Shown: in pieces, positions 16,286 through 26,273 of the stretch | Numbering within the stretch: the stretch's first letter is position 1 | How the letters are laid out: every line of letters starts with the position of its first letter | Source: Bacteroidales bacterium | Lineage (GTDB): Bacteria; Bacteroidota; Bacteroidia; Bacteroidales; JAADJA01 | DNA length: 64,000 nt | Reading direction: 5' to 3' | NCBI GenBank assembly: GCA_021740645.1 | Contig: JAIOZL010000008.1 | Span: 1-64,000 of the forward strand | The notes under the pieces: model-generated | The model's database searches: none | The model's input: the letters and a program-made list of their open reading frames with translations, nothing else | What the model was told of the DNA's origin: nothing | Position numbers and translations under genes: made by a program

Positions 16286-17107
16286 ATGGCCATGAAAAAA
16301 CATTTTTCGTTAATTCTTACAATTGTTTTATTGTTTGGATGTACCACCGTCCCCATTACCGGCAGAAAACAATTATCAATAATTCCTAATAATCAAATTC
16401 TTCCCTTAAGTTATACCAGTTATCAGGATGTATTAAAGGAGAGTAAGCTTTCGACAGATACCGAAAAAGTTCTAATGATAAAGAAGGTAGGTTCAAGAAT
16501 TCAAAATTCAGTGGAACAATTTATGGCTAAACATGATATGGCCGACCAATTAGAGGGATATGACTGGGAATTTAACCTCATTGAAGATAATGTATTGAAT
16601 GCATGGTGCATGCCAGGAGGAAAAGTAGCATTTTATACCGGTATACTACCAGTCTGTCAGGATGAAGCAGGGGTGGCTGTTGTAATGGGGCATGAAGTAG
16701 CCCATGCCATTGCTAATCATGGCCGGGAAAGAATGAGTCAGGGATTAATCCAGCAAATGGGAGGAATGGCTTTAGCCATTGCCATACAAGATAAACCTGA
16801 AGAAACCCAGGCCTTGTATTACACGGCCTACGCCATAGGATCTACTTATGGGGCAATATTACCCTATAGCAGGTTGCATGAGTCAGAATCAGATAAACTT
16901 GGATTGATTTTTATGGCCATGGCTGGTTATGACCCCACTGAGGCACCCAAATTCTGGGAGAGGATGGCTGCTGCTACCGGTGGACAGGAACCACCGGAAT
17001 GGTTGTCGACACACCCTTCTCACTCCAGCCGTATTGAAGATTTGAAGGCCTATATTCCCAAAGCGATGAAATACTATCAACCCACCGCAGGAACCATAAA
17101 AAGATAA
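16286..17107 (+). CDS. M48-family zinc metallopeptidase lipoprotein (LoiP/YggG-like)
   Basis: This 273-aa periplasmic peptidase has a lipobox LLFGC (Cys19). The zinc site is HEVAH (His136, Glu137, His140), and the third ligand motif HESESD starts at residue 198 (Glu199-x3-Asp203). The N-terminal TVPITGRKQLSI is common in this branch, as is LSTHPSHSSRIEDL near the end. Family members degrade misfolded outer-membrane proteins. ATG at 16292 (MKKHFS) is an alternative start that removes two residues. Confidence 0.93.
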   Translation: MAMKKHFSLILTIVLLFGCTTVPITGRKQLSIIPNNQILPLSYTSYQDVLKESKLSTDTEKVLMIKKVGSRIQNSVEQFMAKHDMADQLEGYDWEFNLIEDNVLNAWCMPGGKVAFYTGILPVCQDEAGVAVVMGHEVAHAIANHGRERMSQGLIQQMGGMALAIAIQDKPEETQALYYTAYAIGSTYGAILPYSRLHESESDKLGLIFMAMAGYDPTEAPKFWERMAAATGGQEPPEWLSTHPSHSSRIEDLKAYIPKAMKYYQPTAGTIKR

Positions 17108-17135
17108 GGAACAGGGTTTAAACCTAAAATTTTAA

Positions 17136-18734
17136 CTATTTAATTATAAGTTTTTCCGACCGGAGAAAACTTCCCGCATCATTGTAAAAGTTTAAAATAT
17201 AAACCCCGGGTTGAAGGTTCTTTAAATTAAGAAGAGTATCTTTTGTTTTATCCAGCTCGAATGTTTTTAACCTTTCTCCATGAATGGTAGCCACTTCAGC
17301 GTAAGCATAGGGCAAAGAATGATTGAATTTTAAAGTTTGATTTTCCAGAAGTGGATTGGGATAAAGGTGTAAAGTCCCACCCTGATATTTATCAATTGGG
17401 GCATTTACCGTTAGGGTATCTATGCATAATACAGTTTGGTTATAGGCCACATTATTTACCGTTGTATTAGCTACCCCTAATCCGGGTGAAAGGCAATAAA
17501 TATATGGAGAGTTGACCTCCGGGTTATAGATTCCTACTTCAGGCATATAATCCATTTCATTGCATCCACTGTATCCATTCTTATCAGTTTTTATGAGGTA
17601 AAAATCACTTCCTGAAGTCCCAAAACTATTTGTACCTCCCCGGATAAAAATGGTACTATCTGCATTAATGATAAAATCAATGTTCCCATTTTGAGTATCC
17701 TCCGCATAACCTCCGTAGGCTTTAGCCCAGTTAATATTACCCTGGGCATCGGTTTTTATCAAGCTGGCATCCCGGTTGCCAAACCCATAACTGGCCGTGA
17801 TGGCCCCTATTAGTAAACTTCCATCGTCAAGAACCTGAATACTCTTGGCCATATCAAAATCGTTCCCGCTCCAAATCTTGCTCCAAACAGGATTGCCATC
17901 CCCATCCGTTTTTAAAAGGATCATATCGTAGTTTCCATTCCCCATTTTATCAATTCGGCCTACGGAAAAAATATCTCCATTTTCATCTTCCGCCGCATGA
18001 TATAGTAAACCAAAACCTGTGTCATTATAAGTTTTGGCCCATAAAAGGTCACCGTTATTATTTATTCTTAATAAACTGGCGTATCCAAAATTATTGGTAA
18101 ACTCTAATCTGCCGCAAAGTAAAAAATCACCATTATCCAGTTCAATAATATTATATAGCCAGTCATTTTCAGGGCCTGTTCCATAAGACCTTACCCATTG
18201 TAAATTACCATCACTACTAATTTTTGCAACCATCATTTCCTTGGCACCGGCTCCTATTGAACTGGTAGTGGCTGCTATCAGAAAATCACCTGTACTGCTT
18301 TCAACAATTACTTTATAGGCATATTCCCAATCTCCAAAACCCAGGGTTTTCGACCAGAGCAAATTCCCATCAATATCTACCATCAAAAGGTAAATACTCC
18401 CTGTGCTTTCATCAAAACTTTGGGTTCCGCCAACGATAAAATAATTACCCTCAAAGGTTTTCGTAATATTTAAGGCCATATCGTCACCATAGCCACCATA
18501 GGTTTTAGCCCACATTAAATTGCTTAACGAATCGATCTTTACCACCAATGCATCCGCTATACCCTGGCCCAGTTCGGCATCCAGGCCAACCATCATTAAA
18601 CCACCATCATCCGTTTTGACAAAATCATATAAAATATCATCTGTATTGGCGCCATAGGTTTGCTGATATACCACCTGGGCGTTTATTTGATGGATAAAGA
18701 ATAAAAAAGTGAGGGTAAAAAAGAAAGGTCTCAT
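17136..18734 (-). CDS. Secreted beta-propeller-like repeat protein with T9SS sorting domain
   Basis: This 532-aa protein begins with a signal peptide (FLFFIHQINAQ). Seven or so repeats of about 50 residues follow, each built around G(D/N)xxWxKTYGGxxxD and DGGL/DGSL motifs, resembling delta-60 or PQQ-like propeller blades. The last 75 residues are a type A sorting domain: LHLYPNPLLENQ, a mid motif and PGVYILNFYNDAG ending in KLIIK. Such proteins pass the outer membrane through the type IX system and stay on the surface or are released. Ligand and role are unknown. It is a single gene. Confidence 0.88.
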   Translation of the reverse strand: MRPFFFTLTFLFFIHQINAQVVYQQTYGANTDDILYDFVKTDDGGLMMVGLDAELGQGIADALVVKIDSLSNLMWAKTYGGYGDDMALNITKTFEGNYFIVGGTQSFDESTGSIYLLMVDIDGNLLWSKTLGFGDWEYAYKVIVESSTGDFLIAATTSSIGAGAKEMMVAKISSDGNLQWVRSYGTGPENDWLYNIIELDNGDFLLCGRLEFTNNFGYASLLRINNNGDLLWAKTYNDTGFGLLYHAAEDENGDIFSVGRIDKMGNGNYDMILLKTDGDGNPVWSKIWSGNDFDMAKSIQVLDDGSLLIGAITASYGFGNRDASLIKTDAQGNINWAKAYGGYAEDTQNGNIDFIINADSTIFIRGGTNSFGTSGSDFYLIKTDKNGYSGCNEMDYMPEVGIYNPEVNSPYIYCLSPGLGVANTTVNNVAYNQTVLCIDTLTVNAPIDKYQGGTLHLYPNPLLENQTLKFNHSLPYAYAEVATIHGERLKTFELDKTKDTLLNLKNLQPGVYILNFYNDAGSFLRSEKLIIK

Positions 18735-18910
18735 GATATTTTTTTAGGTTAAAAAATGGCCATTTAAACATATTCTTGCAAATTGTGTTGATTGACCACG
18801 TTCTGTTTTGTTTTGTAAAGCAAAAATACGAAAAGTATTGGGAATAGTAGCAACCTATTATTCCATATATTATTATTTTTTATAAGTCTGACTTATCAAA
18901 TTTTAAAAGA

Positions 18911-18926
18911 ATCAAAATCTTTTGAT
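18911..18926. promoter_or_regulatory. Palindrome in the region upstream of mscL
   Basis: ATCAAAATCTTTTGAT is a 7-bp inverted repeat with a 2-bp centre in the 279-bp gap between the propeller gene and mscL. TATATTTA near 18951 could be a -7 box for mscL. The palindrome might be an operator; nothing else is seen in the gap. Confidence 0.3.
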
Positions 18927-19013
18927 AAAAGGACAATAATTTTTATAACTATATTTACAAATAATTTCAGGAATATATAATCATAAGTTTAATTAATCGA
19001 AGAGGAACTTACT

Positions 19014-19406
19014 ATGTTAAAAGAATTCAAACAATTTGCTATGCGCGGCAGTGTCATCGACATGGCAGTAGGTATTGTAATCGGTGCAGCCTTTGGAAAA
19101 ATAGTTGCATCTTTTGTAACTGATATTCTTATGCCACCCATTGGATTATTACTTGGTGGGGTAGATTTTTCAGACATTTTCCTAACCCTAAAAGCAGCAA
19201 GCGGAGATGATCCGGCAGTTACAATGAATATTGGTTTATTTGTCAATATTGTCATTGAATTTATCATTGTGGCTTTTGCAATCTTTTTAGTAATAAAAGG
19301 AATGAACTCGATGAAAAAGAAAGAAGAAGCCAAACCTGCTGAACCACCAAAGCCCAGCGAAGAGGTTACTTTATTGAAAGAGATTCGTGACGCTTTAAAA
19401 AAGTAA
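19014..19406 (+). CDS. mscL: Large-conductance mechanosensitive channel
   Basis: This 130-aa protein opens under membrane tension to release solutes after hypo-osmotic shock. The first helix contains [24 protein letters not shown], quoted here as two overlapping parts, and the pore-lining [14 protein letters not shown] follows. The second helix is [21 protein letters not shown], and the C-terminal bundle is [13 protein letters not shown]. Length is normal. GAGGAA nine bases before the ATG is one of the few Shine-Dalgarno-like sequences in the window. A terminator follows. Confidence 0.97.
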   Translation: MLKEFKQFAMRGSVIDMAVGIVIGAAFGKIVASFVTDILMPPIGLLLGGVDFSDIFLTLKAASGDDPAVTMNIGLFVNIVIEFIIVAFAIFLVIKGMNSMKKKEEAKPAEPPKPSEEVTLLKEIRDALKK

Positions 19407-19432
19407 ATCTGCTTATCTAGCATAAATTTTTT

Positions 19433-19461
19433 AACCCGGGGATTGATCTTCGGGTTTTTTT
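19433..19461 (+). terminator. Rho-independent terminator after mscL
   Basis: AACCCG and CGGGTT pair around a 12-base loop and are followed by TTTTT. It lies 26 bp after the mscL stop. Confidence 0.8.
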
Positions 19462-19595
19462 ATACTCTAGTATCTAATGTCTTTCCCTGCTATGCAATTG
19501 GTTTTCATATCCAAAAGACGTCTATTTGTCTTTAACTAATAATTTATTAAACCTATCCCCGGTTTTCTCCTAATTCGAAAACAAGATAATATTAT

Positions 19596-19700
19596 ATGAA
19601 AACGATTACTCCAATTCTATTGCTCCTGGCCCTCATTGTTTCGTGATACAGCAAAATATTACTACATCAAAGATTATTCGATCTCTTTAAGATGCATTAA
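19596..19700 (+). pseudogene. Remnant of a lipoprotein gene start
   Basis: ATG at 19596 opens a frame reading MKTITPILLLLALIVS, then TGA at 19644-19646, then YSKILLHQRLFDLFKMH and a stop. The first part is a typical lipoprotein signal peptide, and the stop sits exactly where the lipobox cysteine (TGC/TGT) should be. No downstream domain remains. I read it as a decayed lipoprotein gene; a chance hydrophobic frame is the alternative. The rest of the 323-bp gap 19407-19729 shows only the mscL terminator. Confidence 0.4.
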
Positions 19701-19729
19701 AGATTAAGAGGAACCTATAAAATTATTCC

Positions 19730-22249
19730 CTACCAGGTTGGACTGATTTGATTCAGGCATAGAATTTTTAATTCTTTTGAAAAACCGGGTATTTCCTGAT
19801 TCGTTAAAAATTGAACTTTTTTTGGAACTCCTGGCATAAGGTCAAAATAGTTATCAGAGAAAAAGCCCTCATGTGATGTTGAGAGATAAACGTTTTTTGC
19901 AAGTTTATCCGAACGGAGCTCAATTACATAAGCAGCATCAGCTTTCGTAACTATATGCAAAATAGTAGCTTCGGGTAAATCAAGATTTTTGGAAGAAGAG
20001 AAATAAATGAAATTTTCGGCCATTACCTTATCTTCAATCTTTAATTCAGCATGTAATAATTGATTGGATTTGTTGAACCCATCCGAGGTTTTTTCAAAAT
20101 AGATTTCACTGGAATTTGCAGGTAAATTAACCGCTGTTGTTTCTTCCCAAATCTTATTTCCATCTACGTCCAAAAGTTTTATTGCTAAATTCCCTGTTAC
20201 ATTTTGAAGCTTATCGGAAACGATATACAGCTTTACTTTTTCATTTTCTTCTTCAAAAGAAATTAAAATATCTTCATAAGCCTTTTTTGCAAAATAATGC
20301 AAGGCCTTCCACCGATTATAATAATCCACACTTGACCAGGAAATAACCGGCCAGCAATCGTTCAACTGCCAGTACAATGTTCCCATACAATCAGGTTTTG
20401 CCCTTCGATGGGCTTCCAGTGCGGTTTTTATTCCATATGCCTGAACCAACTGACTGATATAAATGTATTGTTCAAAATCATCCGGCACAGGATAATCCCG
20501 AAGCATGTATGCCTGAATTAATTCCATACCTCTGGGATGTTTTTGATGATTCTTTAAGCTTGCTGAAGCGAGATTTAAATCATCGGCAGAAAGACATGAA
20601 TCTAATGTTTTCAAATCCGGAAATGCCTGGAACCCATATTCAGTCATAAATCGTCCAACTTTATCTTCATATATTTCAAATGGCTCTTCGCCCCACCATA
20701 CACCCCAGTAATGCATATCACCAGAATATTTAGCCTCCTCATGTCCCCAGCCTATTTTAGGAGAAGAAGGCCAGTAAGCCCTTTGAGGATCATATTTTTG
20801 GATTACATTTGGCAATAAACCCTCAAAAAGTTTTAAATAACTTTCCCAGGCTTCCAGGGAATCTGAGGGAGAATATTCTAGTGATTTTTGCCATCCCCAG
20901 TTAAACCACCCCTCATTGACTTCATTATTGCCGCACCAGATAGCTATTGAAGGATGATTGCGAATGCGCTTAACATTTTGGATAGCCTCTTGCTCCACAT
21001 TTTTTAGAAATGCCTCATCCCCTGGATACAGGTTGCAGGCAAACATAAAGTCCTGCCAAACTAAAATTCCCATTTCATCACATAAATTATAAAAGATATC
21101 TTCTTCATAAATTCCCCCACCCCAAACACGGAGCATATTCATATTGGCATCCACTGCAGATTGAATCGTTTGCTTATACTTTTGATCTGATACAAGGGGA
21201 AGGAAATTGTTCTGCGGGATATAATTGGCCCCTTTCATAAACACCGGCTGGCCATTTACTTTAAAATAAAAGCTTTCGCCTATGGTATCAGCTTCCCTAA
21301 TAAGCTCAACTTCCCTGATACCGATTCGTTCACTTTTCTTCGACAAATAGTTTGATGTCTCCAGTTCAAAGGATAGGTCATATAAATACTGTTCGCCCAA
21401 ACCGCTGGGCCACCATAAAACCGGATCGTTTATTACAAAATCTACTGAAATGCTATTTTGGCCTTTCTTTAGTTCTATATCATTTTCTACAAGTTCAAAT
21501 CCTTTGTTTTCCAAAATAATGGCCAATTCAGCTTTCGTATTTTCAGAAGCAACAATTTCTATATTGGCGGAGAAAAAAGCTTCAGATTTATTCCTTTCCT
21601 TTTGTACTATTTGTATGTTATCAATTCTTGCTTCTTCCCATGTTCTAATATAAACCGGGCGCCATATTCCACATGTTAAAAATTTAGGGCCCCAGTCCCA
21701 ACCATAATGATAAGGAGCCTTTCGGGTAAATCCCCGCATGTCAGGAAGACTATATTCCAGCTTGTCTGCCTTCATCTTTTCAATCTTTTCAGGGGCTAAA
21801 AACCGGATGATTAATTCATTATTATTTTCTTTAATCAAGCTTTTTATATTCACATTCCAACTTCTGAACATATTATCAGCAAACAGGATATTTGAATCAT
21901 TTAAATATACCTCAGCATAGGTATCAAGTCCTTCAAAAACCAGTTCAATATTTTGTTTGTCTATGATTTCATCACCGGCAAAGGAGGTTTTATATTCCCA
22001 ATCCGACTCACCTATCCACTGCAAATTATTTTCATTATTGGCAAAATAAGGATCCTCAATAATACCATTATTCAAAAGGTGTGTATGAATAACACCAGGG
22101 ATAGTTGCTGAAAACCATACACTGGAATCGGTATTTTTAAATTGCCAATTATTTAAAGCTTGAATTTGAATATGCTCTTTCCTGGTGCAGGAAAAGAGAT
22201 GGAGTAAAACGACTATTATAACAAGGGCAGAAAAAATCTTTTTCATCAT
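19730..22249 (-). CDS. Beta-mannosidase, glycoside hydrolase family 2, lipoprotein
   Basis: This 839-aa enzyme removes terminal beta-mannose from mannan oligosaccharides. A lipoprotein signal (LLHLFSC) precedes the jelly-roll domain (WQFKNTDSSVW), the immunoglobulin-like domain and the TIM barrel. Catalytic positions are visible as IWCGNNEVNEGW (acid/base Glu) and FMTEYGFQAFPD (nucleophile Glu). The barrel also has RVWGGGIYEEDIFY, typical of beta-mannosidases. There is no SusCD pair or other glycan gene nearby, so it is not in an obvious polysaccharide utilisation locus. Confidence 0.94.
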   Translation of the reverse strand: MMKKIFSALVIIVVLLHLFSCTRKEHIQIQALNNWQFKNTDSSVWFSATIPGVIHTHLLNNGIIEDPYFANNENNLQWIGESDWEYKTSFAGDEIIDKQNIELVFEGLDTYAEVYLNDSNILFADNMFRSWNVNIKSLIKENNNELIIRFLAPEKIEKMKADKLEYSLPDMRGFTRKAPYHYGWDWGPKFLTCGIWRPVYIRTWEEARIDNIQIVQKERNKSEAFFSANIEIVASENTKAELAIILENKGFELVENDIELKKGQNSISVDFVINDPVLWWPSGLGEQYLYDLSFELETSNYLSKKSERIGIREVELIREADTIGESFYFKVNGQPVFMKGANYIPQNNFLPLVSDQKYKQTIQSAVDANMNMLRVWGGGIYEEDIFYNLCDEMGILVWQDFMFACNLYPGDEAFLKNVEQEAIQNVKRIRNHPSIAIWCGNNEVNEGWFNWGWQKSLEYSPSDSLEAWESYLKLFEGLLPNVIQKYDPQRAYWPSSPKIGWGHEEAKYSGDMHYWGVWWGEEPFEIYEDKVGRFMTEYGFQAFPDLKTLDSCLSADDLNLASASLKNHQKHPRGMELIQAYMLRDYPVPDDFEQYIYISQLVQAYGIKTALEAHRRAKPDCMGTLYWQLNDCWPVISWSSVDYYNRWKALHYFAKKAYEDILISFEEENEKVKLYIVSDKLQNVTGNLAIKLLDVDGNKIWEETTAVNLPANSSEIYFEKTSDGFNKSNQLLHAELKIEDKVMAENFIYFSSSKNLDLPEATILHIVTKADAAYVIELRSDKLAKNVYLSTSHEGFFSDNYFDLMPGVPKKVQFLTNQEIPGFSKELKILCLNQISPTW

Positions 22250-22308
22250 AAAACAAAGTTAAGTTTTAGGAAACAAATTATGCGAAAAAGATTTCTATTT
22301 AACAGACT

Positions 22309-22863
22309 TTATAAAAAAATCAGAAACAAGATTGGAATAATAATACCGGCCACGATGTATATTCCACCCCGTCCCCAGGCTCCTTTTTTTCCGCGGACCA
22401 TAAAAATAGAAGTAATTGCTAAAAGGATCAATGCCCCGGCGAAAATATCTGAAAACCACATCCACCAGCTATTGGGGTTGTAGTGTAAAAAGTTCACCTC
22501 ATAAAACACTTTACGCTTCTTTAAGTATTCAGCACGGCCTCGGCCATTGTCGGTATTGACTAGTACCGATGATCCCCCTTTTAAAAAAATCTTCAACAGC
22601 CCGGGCTCCGGGAAGTAATGACTTTTATAGTTTCTGCTATCATCTATTTCATCGAGAAGTTTTAAAATATTATCTTTTACATTAACGGTTCTTTCCAAAG
22701 GAATATCCGTTGTAAAATCATTTAATTTGACTACATAATTTGGATTCCAGTCGTGTAAATGGTTTAAGGCAATCCCGGATAAACCATATATAATTGACGC
22801 ACCGATAAAAAAATAACCGATATCCCGGTGTAATATCCGACTCCACTTCCGCAGTAACTTCAT
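22309..22863 (-). CDS. PepSY-associated membrane protein
   Basis: This 184-aa protein starts LLRKWSRILHRDIGYFFIGASIIYGLSGIALNHLHDW (read in two parts), the first helix and histidine-bearing loop of PepSY-TM proteins. A periplasmic region of about 100 residues follows, then two C-terminal helices. Relatives occur with iron-reduction and siderophore systems or as stand-alone proteins of unknown function. It lies 101 bp downstream of the OB-fold lipoprotein gene on the same strand and may be cotranscribed with it. Confidence 0.85.
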   Translation of the reverse strand: MKLLRKWSRILHRDIGYFFIGASIIYGLSGIALNHLHDWNPNYVVKLNDFTTDIPLERTVNVKDNILKLLDEIDDSRNYKSHYFPEPGLLKIFLKGGSSVLVNTDNGRGRAEYLKKRKVFYEVNFLHYNPNSWWMWFSDIFAGALILLAITSIFMVRGKKGAWGRGGIYIVAGIIIPILFLIFL

Positions 22864-22964
22864 AGTAAAATATAACTAATGGTTTTTAAAAAATCAACCG
22901 GGAACTCTAAACGATAATGATCGATTAAAACTCCCGGCTGAGATATCATTTCATTCAAACTAAA

Positions 22965-23525
22965 TTAAATCTCTTCCTCTTGGGCTTCTTCCTTTGCCTG
23001 CTCCACGATCAATGAAACATACTCAATGCTGTAAAAAGAAAGGTGATCAGTCTCGGCCGTTGCCATAGAATCGCGATACCATTGAATTTCTTCCATTTTA
23101 CGGGCATACAGTTCGTCTTCAGTTTCACCTTTCGAATGACTTTTAATATTGTCTTCTTCCATTTTCAAACAGTAAGCTTCATCCACGCGGAATTCTCTAA
23201 CAATACCGGTAACTAAAACGCTACTTCCAATGAGTGATTCATCAAACCTTTCATCAGATTCAACATGCACATCACCATCATCAGACACCAGGAATAATTT
23301 TTTTCCACCATGCTTGCAAACATGGTCAACTAAACCAGCTACCTTCACTTCTTTGTCTACAAACTCAGCTGCTTTGGCATCAAATTCTCCCAGATTTATT
23401 TGAGGAGCAATGTATTCGGTTTCTTCAACTACCATTGTAGATTCTGAATCCGATTTTCCGGCATCGCCTGCACATGAAGCAAATATGGCCGGAATAGCAA
23501 TCATAAATAAGAATTTTTTGATCAT
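22965..23525 (-). CDS. OB-fold lipoprotein of unknown function
   Basis: This 186-aa protein has a lipobox IFASC (Cys18) followed by an acidic linker. Residues about 45-125 resemble an OB fold: VKVAGLVDHVCKHGGKKLFL and SSVLVTGIVREFRVDE. The Cys-x-His pair (VCKHGG) could bind metal or haem. A charged helical tail ends in EEAQEEEI. I know similar Bacteroidota proteins but no function. A well-placed promoter is present upstream, with a leader of about 110 nt. Confidence 0.75.
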   Translation of the reverse strand: MIKKFLFMIAIPAIFASCAGDAGKSDSESTMVVEETEYIAPQINLGEFDAKAAEFVDKEVKVAGLVDHVCKHGGKKLFLVSDDGDVHVESDERFDESLIGSSVLVTGIVREFRVDEAYCLKMEEDNIKSHSKGETEDELYARKMEEIQWYRDSMATAETDHLSFYSIEYVSLIVEQAKEEAQEEEI

Positions 23526-23643
23526 TTTTTTTATTTTAAGTGGTTCTATTTAATTCCCGATTAAACTTTTCGGTTTATCGAAGCAAAATAATCAGGCTAT
23601 CTTACTGTTTTATAGACTCGAAAGCATAGCTTTTTGCTTGTGA

Positions 23644-23673
23644 CAAAGATAATATTAATTAAAAAACTTCCAA
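23644..23673 (-). promoter_or_regulatory. Promoter of the OB-fold lipoprotein gene
   Basis: On the minus strand TTG (23673-23671) is followed after 19 bases by TATCTTTG (23651-23644). This is a close match to the Bacteroidota promoter TTTG-N19-21-TAnnTTTG. Confidence 0.65.
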
Positions 23674-23759
23674 GTAAAATCTAATTTAGAATGATTTAGA
23701 ATAATAAAGTTTCAAAATTATACATTTAGCTGATTTTACACATGAAATACGAATAAATG

Positions 23760-23767
23760 TATCTTTG
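23760..23767 (+). promoter_or_regulatory. -7 box of mutS2, deciding its start codon
   Basis: TATCTTTG matches TAnnTTTG and lies inside the first codons of the ORF-track prediction. Transcription would begin at or just before 23772, so the mRNA is probably leaderless and the start is ATG 23772. Confidence 0.6.
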
Positions 23768-23771
23768 CGAG

Positions 23772-26222
23772 ATGATTTATCCCCGGGATTTCGAGAAAAA
23801 GGTTGAATTTGATGTAATCAGAAAATTACTTCATGACAACTGTTTCAGTCCGATGGGAATGGAATATGTTGAAAAAATGAAGTTTGAGACTCAATTTAAA
23901 AAAATTGATCTCCTTCTTGATCAAACCAGCGAATTCAAAAAGATCATTGAAGAAGGGAAATCATTTCCTTCGACTGACTTTTATGATTTAAGGCAAGAAC
24001 TTCATCGAATATCTACAGCAGGGACTTACATTTTCCCCGATCATCTTTTTGACCTCAAATCCACCCTGGAATCCATCACTGAAATCATTCGTTTTATTCA
24101 AAACAATGCCGATAAAAACATTCCCAGGATTCTTCACATAGCAGATAGAATATATATTGATCAACAAATACTGCAAATGGCAGTGAAGATAATTGATGAC
24201 AGGGGAGAAATAAAAAATACGGCCTCCGCAGTTCTTCAAAATTTAAGAAAACGGATAGCCGAAAAAGAAAAAGCAGCGGATAAGAAAATTGCCCAAAAAC
24301 TTAAAGAGGCAAAAAAATCAGGGCTGGTAGCTGATGATGTAGAAATCGCTATCCGCGACGGACGACAGGTAATACCTCTTCCAGCCTCCCATAAGCGGCA
24401 AATACAGGGATTGATCCTGGATGAATCGTCTACTGGTCAAACTGTTTTCCTCGAACCAAAAGAAGTACTTGAAATCAATAATGAAATTAGAGAACTTAAA
24501 GGAGCGGAGAGACGGGAGATCATTAAAATTCTTAAAGGGGCCACAGACGAGTTAAGGCCTTTTATCCCGGACTTGTTGAATGCCTACCAGGAACTTGGAT
24601 TGCTCGATTTTATCAGGGCAAAGGCAAAACTGGCAAACACCTTTAAAGGGATTAAACCCAACCTTAATGAAAATAGTGGTTTTAACTGGATACATGGAGT
24701 TCACCCTATTCTATTCATTAATCATCAGAAACAAAATAAAAATGTCGTTCCTCTTGATATACTATTAGATAAAGAAAATCGCGTTTTGGTTATTTCAGGC
24801 CCCAATGCAGGAGGAAAATCAGTTTGTTTAAAAACAGTTGGAATTCTCCAATATATGCTGCAATGCGGCCTCTTAATCCCTGTTGAAGAAGGTTCTGTTT
24901 CAGGCATATTCAAAAATATTTTTATCGATATTGGCGATGAACAATCTCTCGAAAATGATTTAAGTACCTACAGTTCTCACTTGCTAAATATGAAAAACCT
25001 GGTACTTAATGGGGATGAAAATACCTTGTTTCTTATTGATGAATTCGGAACGGGTACCGAACCTCAACTTGGTGGTGCTATCGCCGAATCAATACTCGAA
25101 AAGCTAAACGAATTAGGATGTTATGGTGTAGTAACTACACATTATTCAAACCTAAAATTGCTTGCAAAGCAGGGAAATGGTATCATCAATGGTGCGATGC
25201 TATTCGATACCAATATAATGGAACCTCTTTATCAATTGGTTATCGGAAAACCCGGTAGTTCATTTGCTTTTGAAATAGCCCGAAAAATAGGTTTTCCTAA
25301 AATCCTTTTAAAGAACGCTGAAAAGAAAACAGGCAAAAAACAACTTGATTTTGATCAACAATTACAGCAGTTGGAAATTGAGAAAAATGAGTTGGATAAA
25401 AAGAAGCAGGAATTTGAAGTTGCCGACAAATTCCTTGTGGAACTAACTGATAAATACGAAAACCTGAAAAATGACCTTGAGGACAAAAAAAATAAGATTA
25501 TTTCAGATGCTCGCGAAGAAGCCTTTCAGTTGCTTCAATCTTCAAATAAACTCATCGAACATACCATCAAAGAGATAAGGGAATCGCAGGCTGAAAAGGA
25601 AAAAACTCAAAAATTGAGAAAGGAGATGTGGGAAGAAAAAGAAAAAATCAAAAAACAAATGCCGGATAAAAAAAAGAATGCCGGACAAAATGAAGAAGAA
25701 AAATCAGGGAAAAAAGAAACGCAAAAGTCTCAGGAAATTAAGCTAGATGGTAAGATCAGAACAGGGGATTTCATTAAGATCCCTGAACAGGAAATATCCG
25801 GAGAGGTATTATCTGTTTCAGGAGATGAAGTTATTATTGGTTTCAATAATGTAAAGTTTAAAACCCAGTTAAATAAAGTGGAGAAAATAAACCCTAAGAA
25901 GATGAAGAAACAGCTGTCTGATATTCGTAAAACGGTATATTCAGGAATCCTTGAAGACTTAAATGACAAACTGACAAACTTTAATTTTCAATTGGACGTG
26001 AGAGGGATGCGAGGGGAAGATGCACTATTAAAAGTTAAACAATATATTGATGATGCTTTGTTGTTAAACATCCGGGAGGTGAAGATATTACACGGAAAAG
26101 GACATGGCATCCTGCGCTCTTTGATCCATGATTACCTGAAAACCTTATCCGAAATAAAACAATTTAAAGACGAACATATTGAGCGGGGTGGCCATGGAAT
26201 TACGTTGGTGATACTTAAGTGA
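23772..26222 (+). CDS. mutS2: Endonuclease MutS2
   Basis: I choose ATG 23772 (MIYPRDFEKKVEFD, the usual family N-terminus) over the track start at 23757, which overlaps the -7 box. The 816-aa protein has a helical core/lever region, then the ABC-type ATPase with Walker A GPNAGGKSV and LIDEFGTGTEP. A long charged coiled coil follows, and a C-terminal Smr nuclease domain with LDVRGMRGEDAL and HGKGHGILRSL. Family members suppress recombination or split collided ribosomes. It is monocistronic before the thioredoxin operon, with a 51-bp gap. Confidence 0.95.
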   Translation: MIYPRDFEKKVEFDVIRKLLHDNCFSPMGMEYVEKMKFETQFKKIDLLLDQTSEFKKIIEEGKSFPSTDFYDLRQELHRISTAGTYIFPDHLFDLKSTLESITEIIRFIQNNADKNIPRILHIADRIYIDQQILQMAVKIIDDRGEIKNTASAVLQNLRKRIAEKEKAADKKIAQKLKEAKKSGLVADDVEIAIRDGRQVIPLPASHKRQIQGLILDESSTGQTVFLEPKEVLEINNEIRELKGAERREIIKILKGATDELRPFIPDLLNAYQELGLLDFIRAKAKLANTFKGIKPNLNENSGFNWIHGVHPILFINHQKQNKNVVPLDILLDKENRVLVISGPNAGGKSVCLKTVGILQYMLQCGLLIPVEEGSVSGIFKNIFIDIGDEQSLENDLSTYSSHLLNMKNLVLNGDENTLFLIDEFGTGTEPQLGGAIAESILEKLNELGCYGVVTTHYSNLKLLAKQGNGIINGAMLFDTNIMEPLYQLVIGKPGSSFAFEIARKIGFPKILLKNAEKKTGKKQLDFDQQLQQLEIEKNELDKKKQEFEVADKFLVELTDKYENLKNDLEDKKNKIISDAREEAFQLLQSSNKLIEHTIKEIRESQAEKEKTQKLRKEMWEEKEKIKKQMPDKKKNAGQNEEEKSGKKETQKSQEIKLDGKIRTGDFIKIPEQEISGEVLSVSGDEVIIGFNNVKFKTQLNKVEKINPKKMKKQLSDIRKTVYSGILEDLNDKLTNFNFQLDVRGMRGEDALLKVKQYIDDALLLNIREVKILHGKGHGILRSLIHDYLKTLSEIKQFKDEHIERGGHGITLVILK

Positions 26223-26273
26223 TATATTGGCATTAACTTTGATAGTGTATAAGTCTAAAAAATTAAAGTAATT

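Noticed and set aside
17136-18734. Periodic repeats in the minus-strand secreted protein as tandem DNA repeats
   Set aside because: Units diverge at DNA level and keep the protein pattern, so they reflect propeller blades.
19730-22249. Polysaccharide utilisation locus around the beta-mannosidase
   Set aside because: No SusC/SusD pair, other glycoside hydrolase or sensor gene is adjacent.
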